Shown: one piece after another, positions 1 through 11,259 of the stretch
How the letters are laid out: each line of letters opens with the position of its first letter
Position numbering within the stretch: the first letter of the stretch is position 1
Origin: Echinostoma caproni
Lineage: Eukaryota; Platyhelminthes; Trematoda; Plagiorchiida; Echinostomatidae
Length of the DNA: 15,938 nucleotides
NCBI GenBank assembly: GCA_900618425.1
Contig: UZAN01040666.1
Location: 53,176-69,113 of the forward strand
Reading direction: 5' to 3'
Program-made: the position numbers and the translations under genes
The notes under the pieces: model-generated
Seen by the model: the letters and a program-made list of their open reading frames with translations, nothing else
The model's database searches: none
What the model was told of the DNA's origin: nothing

Positions 1-3000
1 GTGGGGGCTTAAGGGAAGAACGTTGTTGCGAAAACTGCCAGTTCATGCTATTGACTTGGAGCCTATCTGATCCATCTCATCGTAGAAGTTTTATTATCAT
101 TAATGGTACTTAGACGCTCGCAATTCTCGTACGAAAATGGATGTTCCCAGACTTAAATAATCTCTTGGAGGAAATCGGAAAGGTTATGTGCTGCTCGAGA
201 ATAGTAAGATCACATAGTTTTGCCTTTCCGCACTGTTTTATGTGCTTTATTTATTGCTAGAATGTTAGGTAAACCGGTGTTTTATCGAGTCTCCGCAGGG
301 TAGATTCACGAATTGAAGCACAAATAAAGTGAGATGAGTGAGCGTTTCAGGAAATGCACATTGTCATGGCAAAAGGTTGACACCAGCCCCTCATTCCAAT
401 AACCTGAAAGATGTCCACTTAAGAGCACATTGGGTGGACATTGTTTCGTACAACCGAAACAAAGAGAAGTTCCATTTGTGTGCTGATCCCAGCATAATAT
501 GCCAAAGACAATCGGTCGCCTGATTTAAAGCTGTGAAACTGAACGTTTGAAACGCTGTGAGACTAAAAGCCCGTTGCGGGTCATATTATTCGGTCCTACA
601 ATGTGTGATCGGAGCTTATCCATGAGCGTAATTGAAGGTACTTCAATTTTCGGTAATATTGCTTACTGTTTTGAGTAAGCATCCAGTTTCCAATCAAGAG
701 TGACAACCGACAATGAATTGTCGATAATATGGCTGGTGTGAAGAACTTTTTCAACCCAATGTTCCTAATGCTAACTTATCTGTAATCAGTTGAATTATAT
801 ACGGTCTGTCTGACCATACAACCCCCTCCCCTCGTAAATATTGGTCGGTTGGATTGACACAAGTCAGCGACACTGTATAGTGAAACGTACCAGATCCGTA
901 TTTGATGAAATTTCGTGTATTTGATAGAAAATCTGCATAAAAGAAATTTGAGATGTTTTAACCTGCACATAAATTTGCGTTTTTGAATCTAAAATGAAGT
1001 AATGATGCTATAAATTCAAAAATAATTAATCGATTGCAGTCAGTCTGTCTATCTGAATTGGTTATAAACCAATTCATGGAAAGCTATTTGGGTGAAATGG
1101 ATCAGTCAGCATAACGGAATGACCCGGGGGTGCAGGACTGCATTCCCGACTAAAGAATTGATTTCTACTTAAAAAGTGCAAACTACCGCTTCTCAATGAG
1201 GAAATTTTGTACTCCAGGAATATTTTACTCACAGGTAATGTGCATGAGATCTGCAAATAGCATAAAAAATACAGTTATCAACTTGGGGCACCGTTATAAT
1301 GTATCGAGATCCTACCTTATTCATATTTTTTCCAAATATGGCAAGTGCTTATCGTCAGTATACACTTGAGAAAATGTATGAGTTGGTACGGCTTTTTTAG
1401 TTCGTCAATTTACTTGCGATATGAGACAGGATTGTTTGCGAAACGATGCTTTTCCCGCTAAATTGTAAATATCTGAAATAAATAAATATCTCTCAACTAA
1501 TGTTCAGAGATAAACAAAACCGTACAAAAAACATTGATTGTGTAGGAGAAAAATTAATTTCTGAAAAGTCCTCCTTATTTCAAAAACACTGAGACAAGTT
1601 TTAGTTAAAAACAACTGCTGAGAACTATTTACATGCCTGACAGAAAAGTAAACAAAAATGATAATAGTGTAATAGTGCACAATCAGGTCGATTATTGAGA
1701 AACGATTATCAACACAATGGCTCTCAAGATTGCGTTCACTACACAGTAGATTCACCCAAAGGGGTTGGGTTCGATTGGTCTAGAGATGCTGCGAATGCGT
1801 GTATCATTGATTATTCTAATCACATTTTAAAACCCAGTTACACCTTACCTATCTATTGTCTGTTGACCCCTTTCCTTAAGTTGATGTTATCCGCAAATGC
1901 TTAGTCTATTTCATTGTGCTAAAAATTCAGTGTTTCATATTGCCAGTAGTTGCCACACTTATTTATTATTTGGCAGTCCAAGGTTTTTGTGTCCACGGCA
2001 CAGTCTCAGCTAATCAAGGTGGATAAAAGAAAACTCATCCGAGGCAGTTCAGTGCCTCTGGGAATCTGATAAGTAGCGGAAATGCCTGTGTGAATTCGGA
2101 ATGCAGCTCGTCGGCGAAAAATGTCTCTTTGATTCGTATGCGACTAAGGAGCTATTCAGGTGCTGCCAGATTGGTAAGCGCGTTGTTGATTTCATACCCA
2201 ACAGAAACTATCCCGCGTAACAAAAGTGACGCAGATTTCGGGATGAAATGGCTTTCATACTGATAATGAAAAGCTTAATCAGAGCGACTGCGGAGCGGAA
2301 AACGTTCTGTCCTCTGATTTGTCATTCGTTGGTGGCTATTCATTTTCATTTGCACTGCTGCTCGCTTGCTGTCTGGTTGACTCCCAAGAATAATTGTGAC
2401 ATCATCATGTAAACCTCTTAACCAGATCGTGCATGTCATTTTTCGACCAAAGTGCATTTCATGCAAGTGATCGGAACAGAGAACAAGTTATTCAGAAGAA
2501 ACAATTAACAAATACTCTTTTTTCATTTATTGCTCTTAAGAATTATCGTTGTATTAATCCCTACTAGTATCTCTTCACGCAAAATTGCCAATTCATCTAG
2601 GCAACCATGAGAACACGGGAAGCGACAACCTAGAGGTTCACACCTGGTAGAGCTTCACAGGTGTATAATTCCAACGGCCTCTGAACCCCGGTTCCAAGGA
2701 AATATTTGTTGCTTACTGCCGTACCAGTTCACTTTCAGTTTCAGTTACACATCCATGGAACCATGTTTTTTATGCGCCTATTGCCTATTCGAATTAAAGA
2801 TCAGATGGGAAGTTGTATGTTTCATGCAGAGTCAAAGAGAAGTTAGAGAATCGATAGAGACCGGGGTTGCAAGACTTATGAGTAAACATAGGAGCGCTTT
2901 TACTGCGAGCAACAGAAAATATTCAGAATAAGGATAATTTAAGCCTGTTCTTTGAAGATAAATTTCGGAGACCCAGCAGAAAAGTGGTAATATCCAGTGT

Positions 3001-4120
3001 CTGTTGTTTGTCCACCCCAATCACAGAATCCTACCCGTTAAGTAAGAGGAAATAAGAGGTGACAAAAATATATAAATCCATTGTGAGCTTATTGTTCACG
3101 GGCTTCTCCTCATCACCAGCATAGATTACGTTCCGTGACCTCTGGCGGACCACTGGGGGCACGATAACTTACTGGACTCAATAAAGTTGATCTGTTGTTC
3201 GGAATTCTTCACAGCGTTCCAGAGATTATGGATGACTGTCAATAAAGTGTTGACAAATAACACTCGCATTCACTGTCATCACTAAATTGTGCAACATTTT
3301 CCAAGAAAATATATAGTTTATAAACTGAGATAGAGTGCAAGTGGAAACGTGACCGTATCGAATAAGTGATATTACGAACAGGATATGTCTAAACGCACAT
3401 GAAAACGGATGCTATTGACGTGAATAAGGCGTTTCTGTATCTGTACATGCTAACGTGGTCAACCTCATTACACCTGAGTATAAAGTAAATTGGGGCATTG
3501 AAAAACTTGCATGTTTTTCCAAACAATTACTAATAAGTGAAGATTCATTCAAAATTCATTTCTAGAATATTCAGATAAAACAAGTTCCACGCGTGTTCCA
3601 TTCTCGGCTGTCTACTAACTTTTCTGAAATTTGATTATTCATTGACATTTTTAAGTCGCCATCATCTCCATTTTACTTTTATCTACTTAAATGTATTTGG
3701 CCTAACTTGAGGCCCCTAGACTGATAGATAGTGGGCGACGAACGCTTCGGAGATTCTCTTGGAACTTATCATGCACATAACGTTCATGATTGCAAGGATC
3801 AAGCATTTCGATACCACCGGACACATTTGGCATGTGGAACGAAACCGGTTTGTCCAAACATCATTATCGGTGAAAACATCACACTCGTATGAGATAACTG
3901 AACGAATACTAGCTCACTTGTGAAAATCATCAACTGGAGACCAGTCAACCGAAGTTAAGTCTTATTTCATTATAAAGAAGAAACGCTGTTTGTTTAGCAG
4001 TCTTCCGTTCGCACGAGATGCTCCAGATGAAACAGGTGACCAGAGACTTTTAGTGTCCGACATTTCACGTTGTTGTACCCGGAATTATTTATGGTCATCA
4101 CTCGTCATAGTGTATCCAAA
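1..4120. other. Long stretch with no recognisable gene
   Basis: No frame here is longer than about 83 codons, and none shows a domain or motif I recognise on either strand. The composition is AT-rich, with scattered runs of A and T. A small hairpin is visible at 2640-2664 (acacctg pairing with caggtgt across an 11-base loop), inside a slightly less AT-rich patch. I see no RNA gene, tandem repeat or transposon terminus. The stretch is best read as intergenic or intronic DNA, possibly including repeats too old to recognise by eye. Confidence 0.6.
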
Positions 4121-4123
4121 TAA

Positions 4124-4306
4124 TCGCAAAATAGCATTAAGGGTTTCATCCCGATCAACTGCCTGGCACCGACGATGCTACGCGCAAATATCGACCAGGA
4201 GGCAACGTTGTCCGATTGGATAAGGAGGGTGAGGGCTCATAAAGGGGAGCAGAAAGATCGCTCTGAATTAGCTAGACTTTTAGCTTGTGGAAACAGACAT
4301 TTGTAG
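4124..4306 (+). other. Short open frame of uncertain status, possible exon or gene fossil
   Basis: A 60-codon frame lies between stops, with an internal ATG at 4175. Its peptide is rich in charged residues (for example WIRRVRAHKGEQKDRSELAR) and looks more protein-like than the neighbouring AT-rich frames. I do not recognise the family. No convincing splice pair was found: a GTGAGG donor-like string occurs near 4229, but no matching partner exon is apparent. It could be a fragment of an old retroelement, a lost exon or chance. Only a protein search could tell. Confidence 0.12.
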
Positions 4307-5770
4307 ACTACTACCAACTGTTGTGAATCGGACTAAACGATTCTCATAAAAAACCGAGAACCGCCTTAAGTCTCTGCATAAATGCAATAAAGTCTAACTA
4401 ATTAGGGTTGAATGCGAAACGAGTGAAACATGCTACAATCGGTTATCAATCACGCAAACTAATAATGGCCCCGAGAAGTGACCGCACAATAACGAACCAC
4501 AAACATCTGTCCTACCGGATCCTCTGTATCTGCCCCCTGACTGCTGAATACATTGGAGTTGATCTGAAATTACCAAAGTGATCAACTTTTCACATTCTTT
4601 CTATCCAGGTTTACGCACGATTAGTAGTTGCTTCAGTTTTCCGTACGAGCGGAAAATATCATGTGTGTTTCTTCCTTGTTATTGTTCATAACTAGCTCAC
4701 ACTGAAGAGGTTTCGCAGGGCTAAACTCAAATCTAATACTTCCAAGATCGTATTGTTGCCTATAGTTGACTTACGAATCCTCAGTTCATCGGACTATCGG
4801 TTATACCTCGGGACAACTTAAATGTAAGCGTGAAATGAGTTTGAATCGCAGTGAAAACGGAATTCTGATTGCACCAAACGAACAGAGTTGGAGGAAGATA
4901 TTTTTAATTGATTGATTAGAGTATCAAGGTTGGATTAACCTGTTTGATTGCTTTGAGGCATCAGGCTCTCTCGATAATCTTGCGGGTGGGTTTCAGTCCT
5001 TGGGAGATCGGTAATTCCCCACATGTACATGCATTTACAGGCAATGTATACGTTTGTGATAACCGACAAACAACAGTGGACAGCTGTTTCGTCATGGATG
5101 AAACTCTTCAGCAATACGTACTTCTTGTGTCTCCGTCTCAGGACCAGCACCGCGAACGTTCGGGTCGGGACTTCAAACCCTTATCTCTGAGCTATGCGGT
5201 TGACAAGAGGAAACAGCTGTCCAGTGCTCTTTGTCGATTAACACTGATTATTTTGACCAAGAACAATTGCTAAAAGTCAAGTCGCTTGGAGGCTTCAAGC
5301 ACGACTCACCGGTGAGATGATGATCATCTGGTCGGCAATAACCTTCAACATCACGTGCCAGAAGGATGACAGTGATAGAAAAGGTTGAAAACAAACAGAA
5401 AATGGTATATCTAACTACTACACATTTTGTGTTGCACATACAAAAGAACACGGAAGTAATTCTTATTTTGTAATTTTTTACGTAAATTTGAAAATGATAA
5501 AATCTGTTGGCAATGTGCTTTTCATTGCCGCTCTAACACGATTTGCCAACAACAGAAGTTAAGCCAATGAAAAAAGATAAATAAAAATTAGGGTTATGGA
5601 TGCTTTTTTCATCATCGACACTTCCATTATCCGTTCTTATTACTGACCACATGTTTTCTGTAGTTGAAAGAGATTATTTGAAAAACAAATAAACGGCTAA
5701 AACCGGTAAGCAAAACGCGTTTGTTGAGTAGTGCCACTGTTACACTTGTACCCAATTTGCAAGACGTCAA
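4307..5770. other. No supported gene
   Basis: Frames of 109 codons (+, 4944-5273) and 71 codons (-, 4935-5150) overlap on opposite strands, and neither shows a domain, signal peptide or repeat I recognise. The patch 4980-5340 is less AT-rich than the surroundings and might be an old dispersed repeat. Nothing else stands out. Confidence 0.5.
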
Positions 5771-6262
5771 ATGTGGTTTTATCTCAAATTCGAAGGTGCG
5801 TTATACTGGATTATGATTGACAATTCCATATGGAGAAGTTGTGAGAGAACCGTGGAAAATAAATGTACAATCCGTGCCTACATAAATACGGAGGTGTACA
5901 ACAGATTCTTACACGGGAAGTCAAAAACTGGCGAGTTAGTAGGTGTGGATTGCATTCGATCCCTGGTGATGTTTTGTAATTTCAATCAGAAAAAAGTGCA
6001 TTCAAGATTAATGTCGATATGTCTCTATGAGAAGTATTACGGTACAAATTCAAACAAACAAAATAGCGTTTTGTTTGTCCTTAGAATGTACCGGAGTTTC
6101 AAAGTCATTAGTGAACTATATATTCCTTTGTGTGAAGGAGACACTGAATTGGCAAACATAGTGCATTTCATCACAGTTCTACGCAAGAGAATTACCCAGA
6201 CTAATTGGGCCTTTGCAAAGGCATTCTGGTCTGGTCTTTGCACAATCAAATGTGGTCAATAG
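5771..6262 (+). other. Longest open reading frame in the window, unidentified
   Basis: This 163-codon ATG-to-TAG frame encodes a Phe-, Ile-, Tyr- and Lys-rich product. I see no signal peptide, repeated motif, zinc-binding cluster or catalytic signature, and I do not recognise a family. On a crude random-sequence estimate at this base composition, a frame this long would be expected roughly once in ten windows of this size, so chance is a live explanation. Two further + strand frames follow (6282-6584 and 6742-7071). They are in different contexts and I saw no splice signals joining them. It could be an exon, a decayed transposon frame or noise. Confidence 0.12.
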
Positions 6263-8780
6263 GGCACCAAAGTGTTGACCCATGGCAATCGATGGCTCAT
6301 TCGCATTCGACAAATGTATTTTTCACTCACCAGTGAATGTATGCAAGCTAGGCAAATACCTCAGTGGTTACAATAAAAGTAGTTCTCATTTGACCGGCTT
6401 CGGAAGTCACCCACTATTTCACGAACGTGTTCAAGGTCAATTTTGCTCAGCACCCAAAGAGTTTTACCAAGCTGCTTATGAACAATTAATGCATCGGGTA
6501 GTTTCGCAGTCCAGGGTTACAAGCGGCACACTAATTCTGTCTAGTTTCTCTTTTAATTCATTATTCGCAACTTTAACAAATTGAAAGGCACGTGACTTAC
6601 CAGACGTTTTTGGGAAAGAATATGCTTCGGATGACAATACGTTGTCTGGGAATGATTTAAAAATAATAAGTGGGTAATTTTCAGCTGTTAGGTATTGAAC
6701 AGTCGACCTATTAAAACCAACCGAAACGGCGCGTCAGTGAATTGTTTCCAACTCGGAAGAAACTAAACTACAGCAAAAATCATCAAACCCGGACAGAAAT
6801 ACACATGAGTGCGTATACTGTGGCAGTAAAATATCACGTACTCAGAAAACACAATAAATTTTTACGGTGGAAGGCAATGTTGTTACAAAGAAAGAATGAT
6901 TTTGGTGAATTCCTAAGGTTTCATTATGTCGCGAAAGTGAGACTTTTCAAAATGTTCATACAAATTAGAACTTCCTTTTTGTATCGTATTTGTATTTGTT
7001 TAGACGTTTGCGTGAACAGATGTCCGAATTCCCCTAAAAAAATTACACATCTCATCGAAAGAAGGAAATAATATTAGTGAAGAATCTAACCTCCAAGGCT
7101 GTTGAGAAATTCAGAAGAAACGCTCTGTCGGTTTACATTGATTCGGACCAGATAGGGAACTGGGAAATGTCTGTAGAGGTTACTGAGACAGAGTACTAAT
7201 AAATATGTAGAACGCTAAGATGAATGAGAGCAGCATTTGTATAAATCCACATGTAGATGATGAATGGTCTCAGTGATGATTTTTACCGCTGGAAAACTGG
7301 CTACATCATCTACAATTCAAGTCCGAATATCATTTTTCGATATCTGGGACTCATTTTTAAGCTATCTCGTTGAACTCATCGGCGCTCACAAGTCCATGTA
7401 CTGTTCAGACCTCCTGGTGCTATCCGGATGACAACCATACAGCTCAACCTCCCGTTGAAACTCTGGGGAGAGGATTGTGAGACTTGCCTCGGTCACACAC
7501 CACCCGATTCCCGTGACATATGTATATATCGGTTGTTTAGCTTGTTAGTACCCGCAGCCTTCTGTGTGTGTGCGTGTTAGGCAGATTATTTATGATATAG
7601 GTAATGGTATTAGGCAACCTGTTGCGTGCAATAACCAGATATTTTCAATTCTGATCCCGTTCATTCTGCCAAAAAAATCACTTGTATACTCTTTTGCTCA
7701 AATATCACGTTTCAAGCTTTACAACACCAAAAGTTCAGCGAAAATCATTATCCAAGACTTACTATTTGTAAGAATGAAGACGAGGCAGCAGAAGAAAACA
7801 TTTGGCCAAAATGGTGCCATTGTTTACTAATTGTAGCTAAAGTACTTGTCAGACATCTGTTGGAGGACAATTTATACCAAAATTAAGTAACTGCACTTCA
7901 ACTAACGATCACATGATAGATAAGAAAAAAATAACCGCTGGACCATTTTTCTTCAATCTGTACTGAAGTACAACCACTTTCAGGTCTGGAGCTCAATTTT
8001 TTTCAATCGAATCGGGCTGTGTTGTGCACATCAGGGCCGTAACTATCATGTGTTCATTCCCATTTGGAGGGGCTGATCACGTGGTTCCCCGATTCTCCGA
8101 ATTTGGTTCACTGTGCATCAGGTGCGTTAGGATTTTAGTGGTTTTAGATGTGAACAGCTCCCAAAAAGCTTGCTTGAGACAAACACGTTGGAATTGACCA
8201 AATTCGTTTCGCCCAGGCAAGGGCGGAAGTTGTTCAGTAAACAAAATACTAAACGACCAAACTGAGAAAAAGCGTTGTCAGCACCCACGCGCTTCCGAAC
8301 ATTTTTTTCGGATTACTGGCACTACTGAACTTTGAATTAAGACACTAAAACGCATTCCTCAGTAATTTATCTGTTCGCCAAAATGCATTTAAATGCGAAG
8401 TAAATGTTTCTGATAGGCTTACGTTCATGTTTGTTTATTCAAACACATTATGATCCACGCGGAATCAAGCGGGTGATCTGTGTTCGTTGATCAAAATTTG
8501 ATTTATTTTACAGATACGACTGCAATAGATGAGTTTGGAGCATCAGTTATTAGAAGAAAAGACTCTCTCTTAGTTGTGTAGCGGCAACAGTAATAGGTCT
8601 CAGTTAGTAGGATGACGAACAACAGGCAGATACAAGTTAGCTTTTGCACTGTTCCCAGATGCTCTTTGCCAATTATCCTGTGAAAAAGCTTGAGTTAGGT
8701 AAAATCTTCACACATTTCTGTCCAGAGCCTTCATCTACCACCTATAACATCCCCCGGGGCAAACGCGATTCACACAGTAA
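6263..8780. other. No supported gene; two more unidentified + strand frames
   Basis: Frames at 6282-6584 (100 codons) and 6742-7071 (109 codons) are open but carry no recognisable domain. The second is dominated by Lys, Arg, Phe and Ile, as expected for AT-rich noncoding DNA. The frame at 7564-7830 begins only at a GTG-type codon inside a GT-rich run. From 7380 to 7560 and from 7980 to 8310 the composition is more balanced and may be old repeat sequence, but I cannot name it. No RNA gene or terminal repeat was seen. Confidence 0.5.
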
Positions 8781-8868
8781 CCATGTCATTTGATCTGTAT
8801 AGATATAGAACATGAGGAAAGCGTTCATTTGGACGGTGAGGTCATTCTTGTCCAGCAATTTGGAACTA

Positions 8869-8950
8869 AATTACATTTCGCCTGTTCGCCGAGCTTGTCA
8901 GTTTGTTTGCAAAGGTTACATCACCAGTCGAGTGACATCATCAGTGCTGG
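8869..8950 (-). repeat. Pseudo-LTR-like block, copy A (downstream of the PLE endonuclease)
   Basis: This block aligns without large gaps to 10849-10935 in the same orientation. On the + strand the shared parts are tgttcgccgagcttg, ttgcaaa, tcacca and gtgacat, and about 50 of 68 core bases are identical by hand count. It lies 3' of the PLE coding remnant on the minus strand, where a PLE pseudo-LTR is expected. It contains the candidate hammerhead copy A. Confidence 0.55.
8908..8950 (-). ncRNA. Degenerate hammerhead-ribozyme-like core, copy A
   Basis: Read on the minus strand: GCA, then an intact CTGATGA core box (8944-8938), a helix II made of GTCAC and GGTGA around a short loop, then GTAA where GAAA is expected, then ACCTTTGC. 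The GCA before the core can pair with the TGC that follows, giving a short helix I. The second core box and the cleavage-site base pairs are mutated, so this copy should be inactive. Hammerhead motifs are known in PLE pseudo-LTRs. One extra U between CTGATGA and helix II departs from the canonical form. Confidence 0.4.
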
Positions 8951-9127
8951 GGAAGAGACAGTGTTCTACTTGTACCTTTTTGTTTACATATATGTTCTTC
9001 TTCACTGACTGTTTTTGCCCCTGTTTTCACTGTGTTCGACTCGGTTCACCGTTGCATTGGTGCGAGAGGGTGAGGATGGGTTGGGGTGGGGTTGTCCTTC
9101 CGTCCTGATTGCGGTTTCGGTCCGTTC

Positions 9128-10160
9128 TCAGAGCACCACGTGACCTTTTCGTTGCGTCATTTGATCCTTGAGTAGCATTGGTGGGTACACATGATCCAGC
9201 TCGATGTGCCTGCTTACTGAATTGATTGAAGAATGCCAAGGTTCGAGAAACTGTCTGACGTGTTTCGATAGGCCTTGGTCCATAATTCTCACTGATTTAA
9301 AGTCAAACCGATGACCTTCTTGATGCTCGTGGAGGGAAATCAATGATAGTGGGTCATGCCTCCTGAATGCCGATTGGTTTTCACGGGTCCTTGTTGACAA
9401 ATTTCTCCCATTTTGTCCGATATGGTGTTTTAGGTACTTCTGGCAGTTTATTTTGTAGATAACACTGCTCTTGTCTTTCTTCATTGTTCTCTCCTTTGGT
9501 TTTCACACAAGTCCCCTTGGACAGGAGATCGGTCTGTAGGCAACTTGGATTCCAAATGACCTGAGCAGTCTTACTGTCATTTTCGAAACGTCCTTGGGGT
9601 ACGGCAGGTTCGTTCTTCTTCTCGATTCTCCGTTTGTTGTTTCTTTTCTTTTGAGAGAGAGTTCTTGTGGGGGGAAGTTGCGGGGGTAGGCATTGCGAGC
9701 GAACACTCTGAGGAAGTATCTTTGTTTTTGAGTATGTCGGTGCTGCATTGCATTTGGATTCTTCCGAACAGGGTTTTGACTCAGCATCCTTTGTGGCTGT
9801 GTGAATTATTACTTTTGAAGTTTCGCATTTGATTCGTATACTTTACTTTGCGGTAGGCAGTTGTCTCCAGTTTTCGTGATGGCGTTCTGATCGAGATGTC
9901 AAAAAAGGCCAGTTGTTTATCTTTCCCTCTCTCCATTGTGAACTTGATGCCATTGAATGTGCTATTGTTAATGTGTTCATTCTAGTTCCGAATTCTTCAA
10001 GATGACTTATGCGTTGCCAACGTATCGGAGCCAAAGTTTTCACATGATTCTTGGTAGTATCTCCTTCTCCAGTTTCCGACTTCGGCTCTGAACCCAGAAA
10101 TTGGTGATCCCATTAGAACTAATGAGCCTTTTGAAAGTAACCTGCAGGTGAGCATGTCAA
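9128..10160 (-). pseudogene. Penelope-like RT plus GIY-YIG endonuclease, broken
   Basis: The intact protein would copy RNA into DNA and nick target DNA. Visible blocks in minus-strand order are: MGSPISGF (10113-10090), the RT motif before the active site; KLWLRYVGN around 10013-10041, where family members have YVDD; an uninterrupted 66-codon frame (9981-9781) containing FTMERGKDKQLAFFD and an ETTAYRK block; after one stop, VKTLFGRIQ; then a frameshift near 9715 to RVFARNAYPRNF. The linker LPYPKDVSKM and FGIQV follows. One in-frame TGA near 9503 separates it from the GIY-YIG part: VIYKINCQKY, HIGQNGRNLSTR, a GH block, then FLEPW carrying the likely catalytic Glu. The usual second Cys and the Tyr of YIG are replaced (KY, HIG). 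The last frame stops at 9128. The family assignment is firm, and loss of function is clear. Confidence 0.8.
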
Positions 10161-10199
10161 ATGCATATGTCTTCGGTCTTATCTTGTAAGCATTGTCAG

Positions 10200-10848
10200 G
10201 TTATCAATCTGTCTCACAGTAAGTCAGACGAGTCCGAATAAGTTGCCAGTGTATATTCAAGAACTATTCGCGCGTGCCCCGAATTTCCACTGCATCAACC
10301 AACCTCACAGATGGCCGTGAATCTTGGTGAGGCAATCACAACATTCAAACAATAAGAAGGTTTTCAATCCCGTTTCGGAAAATAAAATGCACATTTACAT
10401 GGTTAATGGGACAAAACACCAGTATTCAATCCACTTGGGAGCGATGTTTTCTCTTAATTCTGGCGAAACACAGAAACAACAGTCTGAGAAAATTGGCAAG
10501 GACGTGGATTGTTTCTATGAATTCATTTTCAACAGCACTATTTCTGCCATTTGGGGGAAAGAACAGCCACAGTGAAAAGCTGAAATATCAATAGTTATCT
10601 ATTATAAACATTATATATTGTGGGTGTTTTTTTAATAGAATTGTCTAAGAAGAGTTCGTTTCCTTATCCATCCCAAACGAAGAGAAGAACCATTAATTTC
10701 ACAGCCACTATTTCAAAAATGAACAAATTGGTGCTGACATTGTATTTTTCGTGTTCTAAATTTCCCTCCTGAAACACCTCCAACGAATGGACTCGTTCAG
10801 TTGGCAACGACCTGCGGCTCTGATACTCACTCTAATTATGCACATACA
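10200..10848. other. Unassigned sequence inside the PLE remnant
   Basis: The N-terminal half of the PLE RT would be expected here on the minus strand, but I find no RT-like frame. Two overlapping + strand frames (10324-10575 and 10406-10594) show no known domain. The stretch could be unrelated DNA inserted into the element, or flanking DNA if the element is 5' truncated. Confidence 0.45.
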
Positions 10849-10935
10849 AATGCGATGTTTCAGGTGTTCGCCGAGCTTGGTAATTGAATTGCAAACGTTT
10901 CGTCACCAATCATGGTGACATTCTCAATGCATTCA
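10849..10935 (-). repeat. Pseudo-LTR-like block, copy B (upstream of the PLE RT)
   Basis: This is the partner of copy A in the same orientation, lying on the 5' side of the PLE remnant on the minus strand. It contains the candidate hammerhead copy B. A 64-codon minus-strand frame (10860-11054) runs through it. That frame is better explained as read-through of repeat sequence than as a gene. Confidence 0.5.
10886..10934 (-). ncRNA. Degenerate hammerhead-ribozyme-like core, copy B
   Basis: Read on the minus strand: GAATGCA (10934-10928), a decayed first core box (TTGAGAA in place of CTGATGA), helix II as GTCACC (10919-10914) pairing perfectly with GGTGAC (10907-10902) around a 6-base loop, an intact GAAA (10901-10898), then CGTT and TGCAATTC. 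GAATGCA pairs with TGCAATTC over 7 bp with one bulged A, which is helix I. The string ACGT after GAA allows only a minimal helix III, which would need a dimeric form. Copy A keeps the first core box and copy B keeps the second, so together they suggest a functional ancestor. Confidence 0.45.
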
Positions 10936-11259
10936 TTTCCTGAGGTAAGTTGAAGGAGAGGGAGGGAAAATGCGCTAGGTTGACCATTTATGTCAAGGAA
11001 AATGTTGCTGCACCTCGTATTGCGTATTGTAGTGTGTATAACTTTTGCCAGCACTGAAGCTCACATTTTGGGGAAACAATCATACACGCCAACCGTCACA
11101 TAGTACCTAATCAATGGGGAGAAAAAACTGTGGAATCGATGAACTGAGGATTGTGCGTGAAGATGAAGCCGGAAGGATATTCAGTCAATTCAATCAAAAT
11201 TATTAAAGACATGGAGACATTCCACAAACCAAGGTTAAGACAAAGTTCAATTGGTGCCC

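Larger units (their letters stand above)
8869..10935 (-). mobile_element. Penelope-like retroelement remnant with flanking pseudo-LTR-like blocks
   Basis: The minus strand holds, in order, part of a reverse transcriptase (about 10160-9890), a PLE linker and a GIY-YIG endonuclease domain (9463-9128), which is the PLE arrangement. Similar blocks of about 85 bp in the same orientation lie on either side (8869-8950 and 10849-10935), as expected for PLE pseudo-LTRs. The N-terminal half of the RT is missing: no RT-like coding is seen between about 10200 and 10850. The element therefore has an internal deletion, or was 5' truncated with the outer block coming from a second insertion. Stops, frameshifts and a lost catalytic aspartate pair show that it is dead. 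Confidence 0.65.

Noticed and set aside
2640..2664. 7-bp hairpin acacctg/caggtgt
   Set aside because: Too short and isolated to assign as an RNA gene, and no flanking conserved boxes were found.
4935..5273. Opposing frames of 109 (+) and 71 (-) codons
   Set aside because: They overlap on opposite strands with no recognisable domain. At least one must be spurious, and neither has supporting signals.
7564..7830. 88-codon + strand frame
   Set aside because: It opens at a GTG-type codon inside a GT-rich run, which is unlikely as a start in a eukaryote, and it has no motif.
8790..9108. Two overlapping + strand frames of 72 and 98 codons
   Set aside because: They are antisense to the PLE 3' region and its pseudo-LTR-like block, and have no independent motif.
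9027..9239. 70-codon minus-strand frame overlapping the end of the GIY-YIG frame
   Set aside because: It is the alternative frame of the PLE 3' end. The GIY-YIG frame accounts for the recognisable residues.
10860..11054. 64-codon minus-strand frame ending in a block like GDETFAIQLPSSANT
   Set aside because: It translates the hammerhead and pseudo-LTR block. Frames of this kind are by-products of repeat sequence, and the RNA-level explanation fits better.
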